Assembly (NCBI GenBank): GCA_020349865.1
Contig: CP070700.1
Coordinates: 87,322 to 103,169, forward strand
Length of the DNA: 15,848 nt
Direction of reading: 5' to 3'
DNA from: Desulfobacteraceae bacterium
GTDB taxonomy: Bacteria > Desulfobacterota > DSM-4660 > Desulfatiglandales > Desulfatiglandaceae
Part shown: piece by piece, positions 1-6,634 of the stretch
Position numbering within the stretch: the first letter of the stretch is position 1
Layout of the letters: the number at the start of each line of letters is the position of its first letter
Made by a program: the position numbers and the translations under genes
Notes under the pieces: model-generated
Seen by the model: only the letters and a program-made list of their open reading frames with translations
What the model was told of the DNA's origin: nothing
The model's database searches: none

Positions 1-1094
1 ATAGTGAAGAAATTGACCCCTGTCATAGCCCGAGCTGTCATTTCAACCGGCACTAACTCTTTGATATGTGCCAATGCAATGTGGCCGGGCGAGGCCACAA
101 AGCCGAAGGCGAAAAACGAGGAAAATATCAGCCAGTGATTCAAGCCTCTTTCCCACCAGATCATGGAAACGGTGAGGAACGTAAAAGCTAACAACGACGG
201 CATTACCACTTTTTTTCTGCTGCGTAGCACCCGGTCGCTTATACAGCCGCAAAGGGGAAGTCCAATCAAGAACCCCAGGCCAAAACAAAAGATTGCATTG
301 CCGGCTGAAACCTTATCCAGGCCAAGGCCATACACCAAAAAAGGCCCGGCCCAAAGCCCTTGGAGGGCCACAAGGTATCCATAGCGAACAAATCCATTGA
401 GGCTTAAGGTCCAATAACTATACATGCATAGAAGGCTGCTAATTCCTCGAAGGGACGTTGTCTTTTTGGCCTCAGAAGGGCACCATCCGGCTGGGTGATC
501 CCGCGCCATCAGGAAAAAGGCTACTATTACGGACGCATTAAGTGTGGCGATTACCAAAAAACTCCCACGCCATCCCACCCATTGGGATAAGAGTGCCAAA
601 GGGGTAGCTGCCAGCAGGTTACCCATCACGCCAATGGAAACCAAGCTACCAGCCAGGAACGCGAAGCGGTTTACCGGAAACCATGCCGCCAGCAGGGCGA
701 GTACACCCATCAGATTGCAGCTCATTCCAATGCCCATAAGCACACGGGCCAGTATTGCAGTTGCCAGTGTCTGGGCCAGGGCGAAAAAGGAAACTCCTGC
801 TATGCCCAGAAGGCCGAGGATGGTCATGACCATCCTCGGCCCCCATCGGTCCAGGGCCATCCCCAGGGGCAACTGGCTGAGAGCAAAAGCGTAGAAAAAC
901 GATGCCGAGAGGTTGCCGAGCTGAGAGCTGGTAAGATTTAGTTCTAAGGCTAAATCAGGGCTGATCACCGCGGTCGAAACCCGGTAGAACATTGATAGTA
1001 CAAGCCCCTGACTGCCCACTACAAGAATGGCCCAGCGCCTGCGGCTTTTTGGGGCCGGGTCCCAGGAAGCGGTATTTGTCTTCTCGTTCCTCAT
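1..1094 (-). CDS. MFS transporter, N-terminal part (3' end outside window)
   Basis: I translated an open frame from the ATG at 1094 down to the window edge, about 364 residues without a stop, so the C-terminus is missing. The protein is strongly hydrophobic with many membrane-spanning stretches and has the MFS loop signature after the second helix (LPLGMALDRWGPR, near residue 75-87). This places it in the major facilitator superfamily in the inner membrane. A stop codon (TAA) sits directly before the ATG, which fixes the upstream limit of the frame; the Shine-Dalgarno sequence is weak. It is separated from the ABC importer by about 625 bases holding a terminator and a decayed gene, so it is probably a separate transcription unit. 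The substrate cannot be told from the sequence; an organic anion or amino acid would suit the neighbourhood, but that is a guess. Confidence 0.85.
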   Translation of the reverse strand, partial: MRNEKTNTASWDPAPKSRRRWAILVVGSQGLVLSMFYRVSTAVISPDLALELNLTSSQLGNLSASFFYAFALSQLPLGMALDRWGPRMVMTILGLLGIAGVSFFALAQTLATAILARVLMGIGMSCNLMGVLALLAAWFPVNRFAFLAGSLVSIGVMGNLLAATPLALLSQWVGWRGSFLVIATLNASVIVAFFLMARDHPAGWCPSEAKKTTSLRGISSLLCMYSYWTLSLNGFVRYGYLVALQGLWAGPFLVYGLGLDKVSAGNAIFCFGLGFLIGLPLCGCISDRVLRSRKKVVMPSLLAFTFLTVSMIWWERGLNHWLIFSSFFAFGFVASPGHIALAHIKELVPVEMTARAMTGVNFFT

Positions 1095-1260
1095 TTATCT
1101 ATGGAGCAACATACACTGTGGGGTAAAGAATCTGAGGACGGTTAATCCAATGCCGAGAACAATAGCAATTACTCATAAAAAAGTACACCTAACTTGGGAC
1201 AAGAAATATCTCCTGCTCGGGCCACAACCCCAAGACCAAGATCTTGAACTGTAGTCTTCG

Positions 1261-1501
1261 GATATCGAATTTGCCTGATTACCGTAAGCAGCATTTGGCA
1301 AGGCACAAGGCTCCTAAAAGGATAGATTTTATAAAAGAACTTCCTCTAAGTTCGGTTGGTAAGGTTCTTCGCAGAGAGGTCAAAAGGAAATTCTGGAAAG
1401 AAAAGGAAAGAGAGATACATGAGGAAGCAGTCCTGATTAGAGAGTTGGTTTGTTGTTGTATGGAAGCTCGCGCAGTTTTGGGGATACCTCGATTTGCTTA
1501 G
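1261..1501 (+). pseudogene. Remnant of AMP-forming acyl-CoA synthetase (C-terminal end)
   Basis: Plus-strand translation gives the C-terminal end of an AMP-forming acyl-CoA synthetase/ligase: HLARHKAPKRIDFIKELP followed by LSSVGKVLRREVKRKFW. The second stretch carries the family's last core motif with its catalytic lysine (G-K-V-L-R-R). No upstream adenylation domain exists, because the region before it is the start of the MFS gene on the other strand. The coding frame is also broken: E-F-A (1267-1275) joins D-Y-R-K (from 1277) only if one extra T at 1276 is removed. A TAG at 1499-1501 ends the frame. It is the only coding trace on the plus strand, in a region otherwise read on the minus strand, which suggests a deletion or rearrangement breakpoint. 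The fragment is convergent to the ABC ATPase and divergent from the MFS gene. The family assignment is fairly sure; the substrate is unknown. Confidence 0.7.
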
Positions 1502-1690
1502 TTTGTTTGATGTGTCGGGGGGTACGAAACATGGTAGAAGTTTGTCTTTTTAACTGCACCGTGCCTTCTGCACACGGTCGTGAGAGCGTTAGGCAAGCAG
1601 GGAAGAATTTATGTTGCGGCTATTCAAAAAGACGTAGGTCTACCCAAATTCGACATATACATCTTCGTGATATTGGTTGATCAAACGAGA
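1502..1690. other. Gene-poor spacer, no gene recognised
   Basis: This is the stretch between the acyl-CoA synthetase remnant and the importer terminator. A plus-strand frame from about 1562 reads through with a protein-like stretch (GRIYVAAIQKDVGLPKF), but it has no start signal and I cannot assign it to a family. It may be further debris of a decayed gene. Confidence 0.35.
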
Positions 1691-1714
1691 ACAAAAAGGC
1701 CTTTTCGGTCTTTC
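1691..1714 (-). terminator. Intrinsic terminator after ABC importer operon
   Basis: On the minus strand, a few bases after the TGA of the ATPase gene, AAAGACC-GAAAA-GGCCTTT forms a 7-bp stem with one A-C mismatch and a 5-base loop, running straight into a T-tract. This is a typical rho-independent terminator and ends the importer transcript. Confidence 0.7.
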
Positions 1715-1719
1715 AAAGA

Positions 1720-2457
1720 TCAAAGGATCTGGCTCAGGAACAATTTGGTTCTCTCATGAGTGGGGTTGACGAAAAAGTGCTCGGCCGTGCCTTCCTCGAC
1801 GATCTGCCCTTCGTCCATAAAAATAACCCGGTCGGAGACTTCACGGGCAAACCCCATTTCATGGGTTACCACCACCATGGTCATTCCTTCCTTGGCGAGC
1901 TTCTTCATAACATCCAGGACCTCGCCGATCATTTCAGGGTCAAGGGCTGATGTGGCTTCATCAAACATCATTATCTTAGGGTGCATGGCAAGGGCACGGG
2001 CAATGGCAACTCGTTGCTGCTGTCCGCCCGAGAGCTGAGACGGGTAGACCCCCTCTTTTTCCAGGATCCCCACCTTTTGGAGAAGGCCCCGGGCAACATC
2101 AGCCGACTCTCCCTTGTTTCTCTTCCGTACAACCTGCTGAGCCAGAGTTACGTTCTCAAGGACTGTTTTGTGGGGGAAGAGGTTAAAGAGCTGGAAAACC
2201 ATACCGATCTCTTCCCGAATACTGTTAATATTCACTTTCTTATCATAGATATTAACACCATCTATAATGATCTCACCGCTGTCTATCTCCTCGAGACGAT
2301 TAAGGCACCTGAGAAATGTGCTCTTTCCTGATCCACTGGGGCCGATGATGACCACCACTTCTCCCTTTTTGATGTCGGTTGAGAAATCAACCAGGGCCTT
2401 AACCTCCGTGCGGTTTGGAGGCCTGAAGGTTTTGAAAACATTTCGAGCGTTAATCAC
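1720..2457 (-). CDS. Polar amino acid ABC transporter, ATP-binding protein (GlnQ/HisP type)
   Basis: This is the cytoplasmic ATPase that powers the importer encoded just upstream. With the GTG start at 2457 it is 245 residues, the usual size for GlnQ-type proteins. It has all nucleotide-binding motifs: Walker [10 protein letters not shown] (39-47), Q-loop in [10 protein letters not shown] (near 89), ABC signature LSGGQQQR (142-149), Walker [13 protein letters not shown] (near 162-173) and the switch histidine VVVTHEMG (H199). I chose GTG 2457 because AAAGGAGG lies 10 bases upstream inside the permease gene. An ATG at 2478 is in frame but would put the Shine-Dalgarno inside the coding sequence. 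The start overlaps the permease stop by 8 bases, implying translational coupling. The family is near certain. The substrate within the polar amino acids is inferred from context as arginine-like. Confidence 0.95.
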   Translation of the reverse strand: MINARNVFKTFRPPNRTEVKALVDFSTDIKKGEVVVIIGPSGSGKSTFLRCLNRLEEIDSGEIIIDGVNIYDKKVNINSIREEIGMVFQLFNLFPHKTVLENVTLAQQVVRKRNKGESADVARGLLQKVGILEKEGVYPSQLSGGQQQRVAIARALAMHPKIMMFDEATSALDPEMIGEVLDVMKKLAKEGMTMVVVTHEMGFAREVSDRVIFMDEGQIVEEGTAEHFFVNPTHERTKLFLSQIL

Positions 2458-3247
2458 TGATGGCAAGCCTCCTTTCAATGTATTGAGTGCCCATTGAGAG
2501 AGTAAAGGTCATGACCAGATAGAGGAAGGCCACGGTAAAGTATATCTCAAAGGCATAGTATGTCCTGGCCACGGCCTGCTGCCCCTGAAACGTGAGATCG
2601 GCCAGGGCTATGACCGATACCAGTGAGGAATCCTTTATGAGAGAAATGAATTGACCAGCCAGGGGAGGAATGATCCGCTTGAAGGCCTGGGGAAGGATAA
2701 TATGGCGCATGGCCTGGGCATATGACATGCCAAGGGACCGGGATGCCTCCATCTGCCCCTTGTGAATGGATTGGATGCCTGCGCGAACGATCTCGCCAAC
2801 ATAGGCCCCTGCAAAGATGGACAGAGCGGCCGTACCAGCAACAAAAGCAGAAAGTCTCAACATAGACCCTGCAAAAAAGTAAATGATATAGATCTGCACG
2901 AGGAGAGGGGTGTTCCTGATGAGTTCCACATAAGCCAGGGAAAGTCCACGTGTTACCGGTTCTTTGGAGAGTCTTGCAATGCCTACGACGGTTCCGATGA
3001 TGATGCCGAAAAAGGTCGAAGCAACAGAGATTTTTAAAGTTAACATAAAGCCCATCATCAGGACACCCATCCGGAGTCGAATCGCTGGATCATCGGCAGA
3101 TTTCGAGCCATGATAGAACAGCATTTCAGGAACTCTTTCCCAGTGCCATATATACGTAATCCCTTTTGTCACAAAGAAATAATAGATTGATGCTCCGATG
3201 ATAGCTAATATGACCAGGGTAATGAGTGATCTCTTATTGAAGGTCAA
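2450..3247 (-). CDS. Polar amino acid ABC transporter, permease (GlnP/HisM type)
   Basis: This inner-membrane permease subunit of the importer is about 265 residues. It has an N-terminal membrane helix ([15 protein letters not shown]), further helices (for example [20 protein letters not shown]), the [15 protein letters not shown] segment typical of HisMQ/GlnP permeases, and the cytoplasmic EAA loop ([20 protein letters not shown]) that contacts the ATPase. I prefer the TTG start at 3247: AAGGAGG stands 6 bases before it, an ideal spacing. A GTG at 3277 is in frame and gives 275 residues, but has no convincing Shine-Dalgarno and would place AAGGAGG inside the gene. Only one permease gene is present, so the transporter would work as a homodimer unless a second permease lies elsewhere. 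A repeat and a terminator separate it from the binding-protein gene, so it is probably expressed at a lower level. Confidence 0.93.
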   Translation of the reverse strand: MTFNKRSLITLVILAIIGASIYYFFVTKGITYIWHWERVPEMLFYHGSKSADDPAIRLRMGVLMMGFMLTLKISVASTFFGIIIGTVVGIARLSKEPVTRGLSLAYVELIRNTPLLVQIYIIYFFAGSMLRLSAFVAGTAALSIFAGAYVGEIVRAGIQSIHKGQMEASRSLGMSYAQAMRHIILPQAFKRIIPPLAGQFISLIKDSSLVSVIALADLTFQGQQAVARTYYAFEIYFTVAFLYLVMTFTLSMGTQYIERRLAISD

Positions 3248-3304
3248 ACCAGGCCTCCTTAATTGAACCCATTTCACAATGGGATTTGAGAACCGTTTCT
3301 AGGC

Positions 3305-3484
3305 TGTCATTTCGCACGAAGCGAAGCAATCTTTTTGTTATGAAATTGCTTCGTCGCTTCGCTCCGACTCGGCCGAGCGGCGCGACTTGAGCCATTCGGC
3401 CTCGAGCCTGTCGAGAGCCTCAAGGTCGATCGACTCATGGCCGAGAGGCTCGCCGACAAGTCTCGTCGCAGGCTCTCAATGACA
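3305..3484. repeat. Palindromic intergenic repeat element bounded by TGTCATT/AATGACA
   Basis: A GC-rich island of about 180 bases lies between the binding-protein and permease genes. It begins with TGTCATT (3305-3311) and ends with the exact inverse AATGACA (3478-3484). Inside are imperfect hairpins: CGAAGCGAAGCAAT pairs with ATTGCTTCGTCGCTTCG (one 3-base bulge), and GAGCCTC pairs with GAGGCTC. The outer segment resembles the widespread intergenic repeats of the form GTCATT-cgagcgaagcgaagcaatct known from many bacterial genomes. An open frame across it has no coding character. It is probably a non-autonomous repeat, mobile or once mobile. Confidence 0.75.
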
Positions 3485-3511
3485 TTTTCAGACCCTTGTG
3501 AAATTCGGATG

Positions 3512-3547
3512 TAAAAAAAGGGGAACAAAGTGTGCTCCCCCTTTTGC
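3512..3547 (-). terminator. Terminator/attenuator after binding-protein gene
   Basis: On the minus strand, just beyond the TAA of the binding-protein gene, AAAAGGGGGAGCA pairs with TTGTTCCCCTTTT around a short loop and is followed by a run of T. This is a classical intrinsic terminator. Because permease and ATPase genes follow, it probably acts as a partial terminator or as the 3' stabiliser of an abundant binding-protein transcript. Confidence 0.75.
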
Positions 3548-3554
3548 CTTTTAT

Positions 3555-4397
3555 TTATTGTTTCTTAGCCATCTCTTCTACATAGTCCACAAACCATTTT
3601 TGTTTCAGTTGGTCCCAGCGACCGTCACCGCGAACTTGATGCAGAAAGTTGTTGAGAAAGTTAAGAAAATCCGGATCTCCCTTGCGGATGGCCCAGGCGA
3701 GCGGTTCATAAGTCAGCGGTTCGAATAGGCCTATGGTGGTATCCTTGTACTTGGCTGCAAAGACCCGAACCTGAGGTTCATCATAGATGTAAGCATCCGC
3801 CAGTCCGTTTGCGACCTGAAGGGCGCCTTCCGCCTCTGTCTTAAATAATCTGTGGGTAGCCTTGGGCATCAACTTCTCAGCAGTAAAGGCCCCGGTAACC
3901 CCCAACTTGCTGGTGACAATCACGCCTTTCTTGTTGAGATCCTTGTAACTTTTGTATTTATCCTTATCTTTTTTATTTATTAATAGGGACTGTCCGATAT
4001 AGTAGTATGGCTCACAGAAATTAATCTTAAGGTTTCGGCTCTGGAGAACTGTCATGCCTGCCATGATGATGTCAAATTTATGCGTCATCAGTGAGGGGAT
4101 GATCCCTTCCCAGGCTGTATTGATGATTTCAACCTTTTTTTCTCCGCCTTCACCAAAAATGGCTTTCCCTAATTCATAGGCCATGTCCACATCAAAGCCA
4201 ACAATATTGCCTTTCTCGTCCTGCATTTCAAAGGGCTGATAACCGGCTTCCAGACCGACCAAGAGTTTTCCGCGCTTTAAGATTTCTTCAAGGGCAGACG
4301 TCTTGGCAATATCTTCTGCTGTTAACGCCATGGCAGAACCTACACAAAACGAGCCAATAAAAATCAACGCCAAAAGTGCAAATAGTACTTTTTTCAT
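3555..4397 (-). CDS. Polar amino acid ABC transporter, substrate-binding protein
   Basis: This is a 280-residue extracytoplasmic solute-binding protein of the SBP_bac_3 family (the HisJ/ArtJ/GlnH group). Residues 1 to about 24 are a Sec signal peptide: MKK, a hydrophobic core (VLFALLALIFIGSFCVG) and a cleavage region near SAMA-LT. The mature part starts with the family pattern LEEILKRGKLLVGLEAGYQP, then VGFDVDMAYELGKAIFG, WEGIIPSLMTHKFDIIMAGM with the ligand-contacting loop, and the hinge segment VASKLGVTGAF-like (here VTSKLGVTGAFTAEKLMP). The start is the ATG after AAGGAGGAG at 5-base spacing, so it is firm. A sigma70-like promoter lies about 195 bases upstream. A terminator follows the gene directly. 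The ligand is not certain from sequence; the adjacent arginine-degradation genes make arginine, citrulline, ornithine or a modified arginine the likely choices. Confidence 0.94.
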   Translation of the reverse strand: MKKVLFALLALIFIGSFCVGSAMALTAEDIAKTSALEEILKRGKLLVGLEAGYQPFEMQDEKGNIVGFDVDMAYELGKAIFGEGGEKKVEIINTAWEGIIPSLMTHKFDIIMAGMTVLQSRNLKINFCEPYYYIGQSLLINKKDKDKYKSYKDLNKKGVIVTSKLGVTGAFTAEKLMPKATHRLFKTEAEGALQVANGLADAYIYDEPQVRVFAAKYKDTTIGLFEPLTYEPLAWAIRKGDPDFLNFLNNFLHQVRGDGRWDQLKQKWFVDYVEEMAKKQ

Positions 4398-4541
4398 GCT
4401 TACTCCTCCTTTTTTGAATGAAAAACGAGTATGAGCCTGTATATCTTTTATGACTCATTTAAAAAATGTCTCTTATTTTCACCTCCCTTCTCTCTTTTTA
4501 AGTCAAATGTGAAAAGCCTGTATTTATAAATAGTTATCCAA

Positions 4542-4561
4542 CCTTTGTCCGACAAGAAAGG
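4542..4561. promoter_or_regulatory. Palindrome in binding-protein gene leader (possible operator or RNA hairpin)
   Basis: TTGTC-C-GACAA (4545-4555) is a perfect inverted repeat with a one-base centre, extended by CCT/AGG-type flanks. It lies roughly 30 to 40 bases downstream of the predicted -10 box. It may be a repressor site or a small leader hairpin; no T-tract follows, so it is not a terminator. Confidence 0.35.
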
Positions 4562-4592
4562 AATGTCATTTGATGCAAAAAACACAGTTTCC

Positions 4593-4620
4593 TTTATAAA
4601 GGATTTTTCAATAATGTCAA
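4593..4620 (-). promoter_or_regulatory. Sigma70-type promoter of the ABC importer
   Basis: On the minus strand a perfect -35 box TTGACA (4620-4615) is followed after 16 bases by TATAAA (4598-4593). Transcription would start near 4586, giving a leader of about 190 bases before the binding-protein start codon. It is the only promoter match of this quality that I see in the window. Confidence 0.6.
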
Positions 4621-4818
4621 TATGTTTGTTTGAATTAATGTAAGTTTTTAGAAGTCGGAGTAAGTTGTTGAGGCCTCTACTTTACTGAATTCCCGCGGAG
4701 GTGGAAATTAAGGTTTCAACACCCTGATTGTTTGAGGTTATAAAATTACAGCTGATTAATTCTAATTACCACAAATCCCAAACACTTTAGTTAGGTTTTT
4801 CCTGCGTTCCTATGCCCT
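4621..4818. other. AT-rich spacer upstream of importer promoter
   Basis: This spacer separates the last catabolic gene from the importer promoter. I see no gene and no clear intrinsic terminator for the catabolic run. Two small palindromic motifs are present: GAGGCCTC near 4669-4676, and an AT-rich near-palindrome ATTAATTCTAATTA near 4755-4768 that could be an operator. Confidence 0.4.
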
Positions 4819-5697
4819 CTATCTACTCCGCACGATAGGCCTCGTAAGGCAAGTCGGGCCCCCACCTCCTTTGATGCATATCTCCTGTCCTTTGAACTCG
4901 TGCACCTCCACGCCGGCCCCTTCAAGCCTCGCGCGGGTTTCCGGGTTGCCACTGAGCATGACGCACTTGCGTGGCCCCACAGCAAGTACGTTGCAGCCCA
5001 TTGTTATAAATTCTGATTCAGGAACCTCAACGAGCTCGATGTCTCGTGACAGCAAGGTTTCGCGAAAGGGCACCGGCATCAGGGGCGAGTAAACCAGGGC
5101 GAGGTCGTGATCAATAGGACTTATGATGGACATGAGGTGAAAGACGTCATTCGGCCCGCGCCAGTGTGGCAAGGGAACCACGATCAGTTCGTTGATACAG
5201 TCCCCCAAAAGATCCCTGAGCTTGCGGATCCCTTCACCGTTTGTGCGGTAGCCGTGAGCAATGGCAAGTGTGCGGTCGTCTATCCAGACTACATCACCGC
5301 CTTCGACACATCCGTTTTCGTAAATGGCGCCATGGATCGGTATTCCAATGTCCCGGAATGCGGCTTCCTGGGCTGCCGGCTCGGTGCTTCTTTGGGCCTT
5401 TCCCATGTTGCAGAGAATAATCCCCTTGTTGCAAACGATAGAGGCATCGCGCGTGTAAATGGAATCGAGGCCGATGTTTTCGTCCCTCGGGAGAAAATGA
5501 AGCTCAATATCGAATTTCTTCAGAAGGTTGACAAACTGATCGTACTCATCCATGGCCCGGACAAGGTCGGGACGACTCAGATAGTTAAGTCTTTGCCATT
5601 GCCGGTCGATAGTCGCATCGTTCACAAAAGCATCTTTAGGATGTTTGAGGACAAGACTCTTGATCGGGCCGACGTCCGATTGATAAAGGTTAGCCAT
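4819..5697 (-). CDS. Guanidine-modifying hydrolase of the DDAH/amidinotransferase type
   Basis: This is a 292-residue member of the arginine deiminase/DDAH/amidinotransferase (pentein) superfamily, cytoplasmic. Such enzymes attack a guanidino carbon through a cysteine thiouronium intermediate. Visible active-site elements are YTRD (81-84), CVEGGDVV (130-137), the histidine in DVFHLMS (H187) and the catalytic cysteine in GGGGPTCLTRP (C283). The size and the HLM motif (not HLD) fit dimethylarginine dimethylaminohydrolase-like proteins rather than classical deiminases of about 410 residues. A likely product is citrulline, which the carbamoyltransferase and carbamate kinase in this run could use. 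I chose ATG 5697; a TTG at 5712 is in frame, and neither has a clear Shine-Dalgarno. The gene follows the ureohydrolase after 48 bases. It could instead be an arginine deiminase or dihydrolase-type enzyme; sequence alone does not settle the substrate. Confidence 0.85.
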   Translation of the reverse strand: MANLYQSDVGPIKSLVLKHPKDAFVNDATIDRQWQRLNYLSRPDLVRAMDEYDQFVNLLKKFDIELHFLPRDENIGLDSIYTRDASIVCNKGIILCNMGKAQRSTEPAAQEAAFRDIGIPIHGAIYENGCVEGGDVVWIDDRTLAIAHGYRTNGEGIRKLRDLLGDCINELIVVPLPHWRGPNDVFHLMSIISPIDHDLALVYSPLMPVPFRETLLSRDIELVEVPESEFITMGCNVLAVGPRKCVMLSGNPETRARLEGAGVEVHEFKGQEICIKGGGGPTCLTRPIVRSR

Positions 5698-5745
5698 GTT
5701 TTGATTTTTCAAACCAGAATTTTGTCCATGCTGAAAATCCCAATC

Positions 5746-6600
5746 CTATGGCTTGAGGGCTACGGTTGTTTCAATCATGTGTGCGGCGATCTCTTTGAGA
5801 AATTTGGCCGCGGCCATTGCGGTGATGCCCGATGGATCACGTTTGGGATTAAACTCGACGATATCAGCACCTACTATTGGTGCACGTATGCCTTGAATTA
5901 TCTGAAGCACGTCGCGCGCTGATAGCCCTCCGGGTTCGTGGTGTGATACACCGGGTGCAAATGCCGGGTCAAGTACGTCCATGTCAAGTGAAAGGTAAAC
6001 CGGACCTTCGAAACCCAGGGGTATGTCAGGGTGCCACTTTTTCATCTCGATTACTTCAACACCAAATCGTTCGGCCTGTGCGCGTTGATGGGGATTCATA
6101 GTCCTGATCCCGATCTGCACCAAACGTGCCGCAAGGTTTTCTTCCATAATTCTTGCAAACGGACAGGCATTTGAAAAGCGGTTGTCTTCGAACTCATCGT
6201 AAAGATCAGGGTGGGCATCGAGATGAAGAATATCGAGCTTCTTGTGCTTTTTCCCGTACGCCTTCAAGACAGGATAAGTTATGGAGTGATCTCCCCCCAG
6301 TGACAGCACATAAACCTCACGTTCAAGGAGATCTGTAATGGCTTTTTCACTTTGCTCAAATAAAGTGGTTCCACTAAGGAGGTCTAAATCACCAAGGTCA
6401 TGGAAACGAGGTTCTATGCTGAGATCAATTTCACTTTCAGAGCACAGGTTGGCAGATCCAGCGTTCAGAACTTCACGAATACGAGCTGGTGCCGATGCCG
6501 GCCCGTGCATGAACGATGAGTTTTCGTCGTATGGCACGCCAAGGACAGTAACATGCCCAGGACGCAAGTGTTCGAAAAATTCCAAGAGATTCTGCATCAT
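5746..6600 (-). CDS. Ureohydrolase (arginase/agmatinase family)
   Basis: This 284-residue cytoplasmic metalloenzyme belongs to the family that splits a guanidino compound into urea and an amine. The binuclear manganese ligands are all present: GGDHS (H105), DAHPDLYD (D128, H130, D132) and SLDMDVLDPAFAPG (D206, D208). The overall pattern is agmatinase/SpeB-like. One position is unusual: the motif that in related agmatinases reads S-H-A/G is here S-N-A (N144), replacing the histidine equivalent to the arginase proton shuttle. I chose ATG 6600 (MMQNLLEFF); a longer frame to 6705 would overlap the aminotransferase by 71 bases and adds sequence that does not look homologous. It lies 34 bases after the aminotransferase stop. 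Substrates could be agmatine, arginine, guanidinobutyrate or another guanidino acid; I cannot tell which. Confidence 0.88.
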   Translation of the reverse strand: MMQNLLEFFEHLRPGHVTVLGVPYDENSSFMHGPASAPARIREVLNAGSANLCSESEIDLSIEPRFHDLGDLDLLSGTTLFEQSEKAITDLLEREVYVLSLGGDHSITYPVLKAYGKKHKKLDILHLDAHPDLYDEFEDNRFSNACPFARIMEENLAARLVQIGIRTMNPHQRAQAERFGVEVIEMKKWHPDIPLGFEGPVYLSLDMDVLDPAFAPGVSHHEPGGLSARDVLQIIQGIRAPIVGADIVEFNPKRDPSGITAMAAAKFLKEIAAHMIETTVALKP

Positions 6601-6634
6601 AAAATGATTCAAATATTGCTGCTGCCCGATGCTC

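Noticed and set aside
1027..1254. Plus-strand open frame of 75 codons upstream of the acyl-CoA synthetase remnant
   Set aside because: It overlaps the start of the MFS gene, and its translation shows neither acyl-CoA synthetase similarity nor other protein-like features.
1450..1680. Plus-strand open frame rich in Cys and Arg after the remnant
   Set aside because: It has no Shine-Dalgarno and no family resemblance; another frame in the same stretch looks more protein-like, so it is at most debris.
3307..3528. Open frame of 73 codons on the minus strand between permease and binding protein
   Set aside because: It lies almost wholly in the palindromic repeat and the terminator, and its Ser/Arg-rich translation is typical of repeat DNA.
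4398..4592. Possible guanidine riboswitch in the leader of the binding-protein gene
   Set aside because: I looked because of the guanidino theme but saw none of the conserved core elements, and the leader is AT-rich with only one small palindrome.
5107..5922. Long plus-strand open frame of 271 codons antisense to the DDAH-like and ureohydrolase genes
   Set aside because: It spans two well-supported minus-strand genes with clear catalytic motifs, its translation matches no family I recognise, and it has no ribosome binding site; it is a codon-bias shadow.
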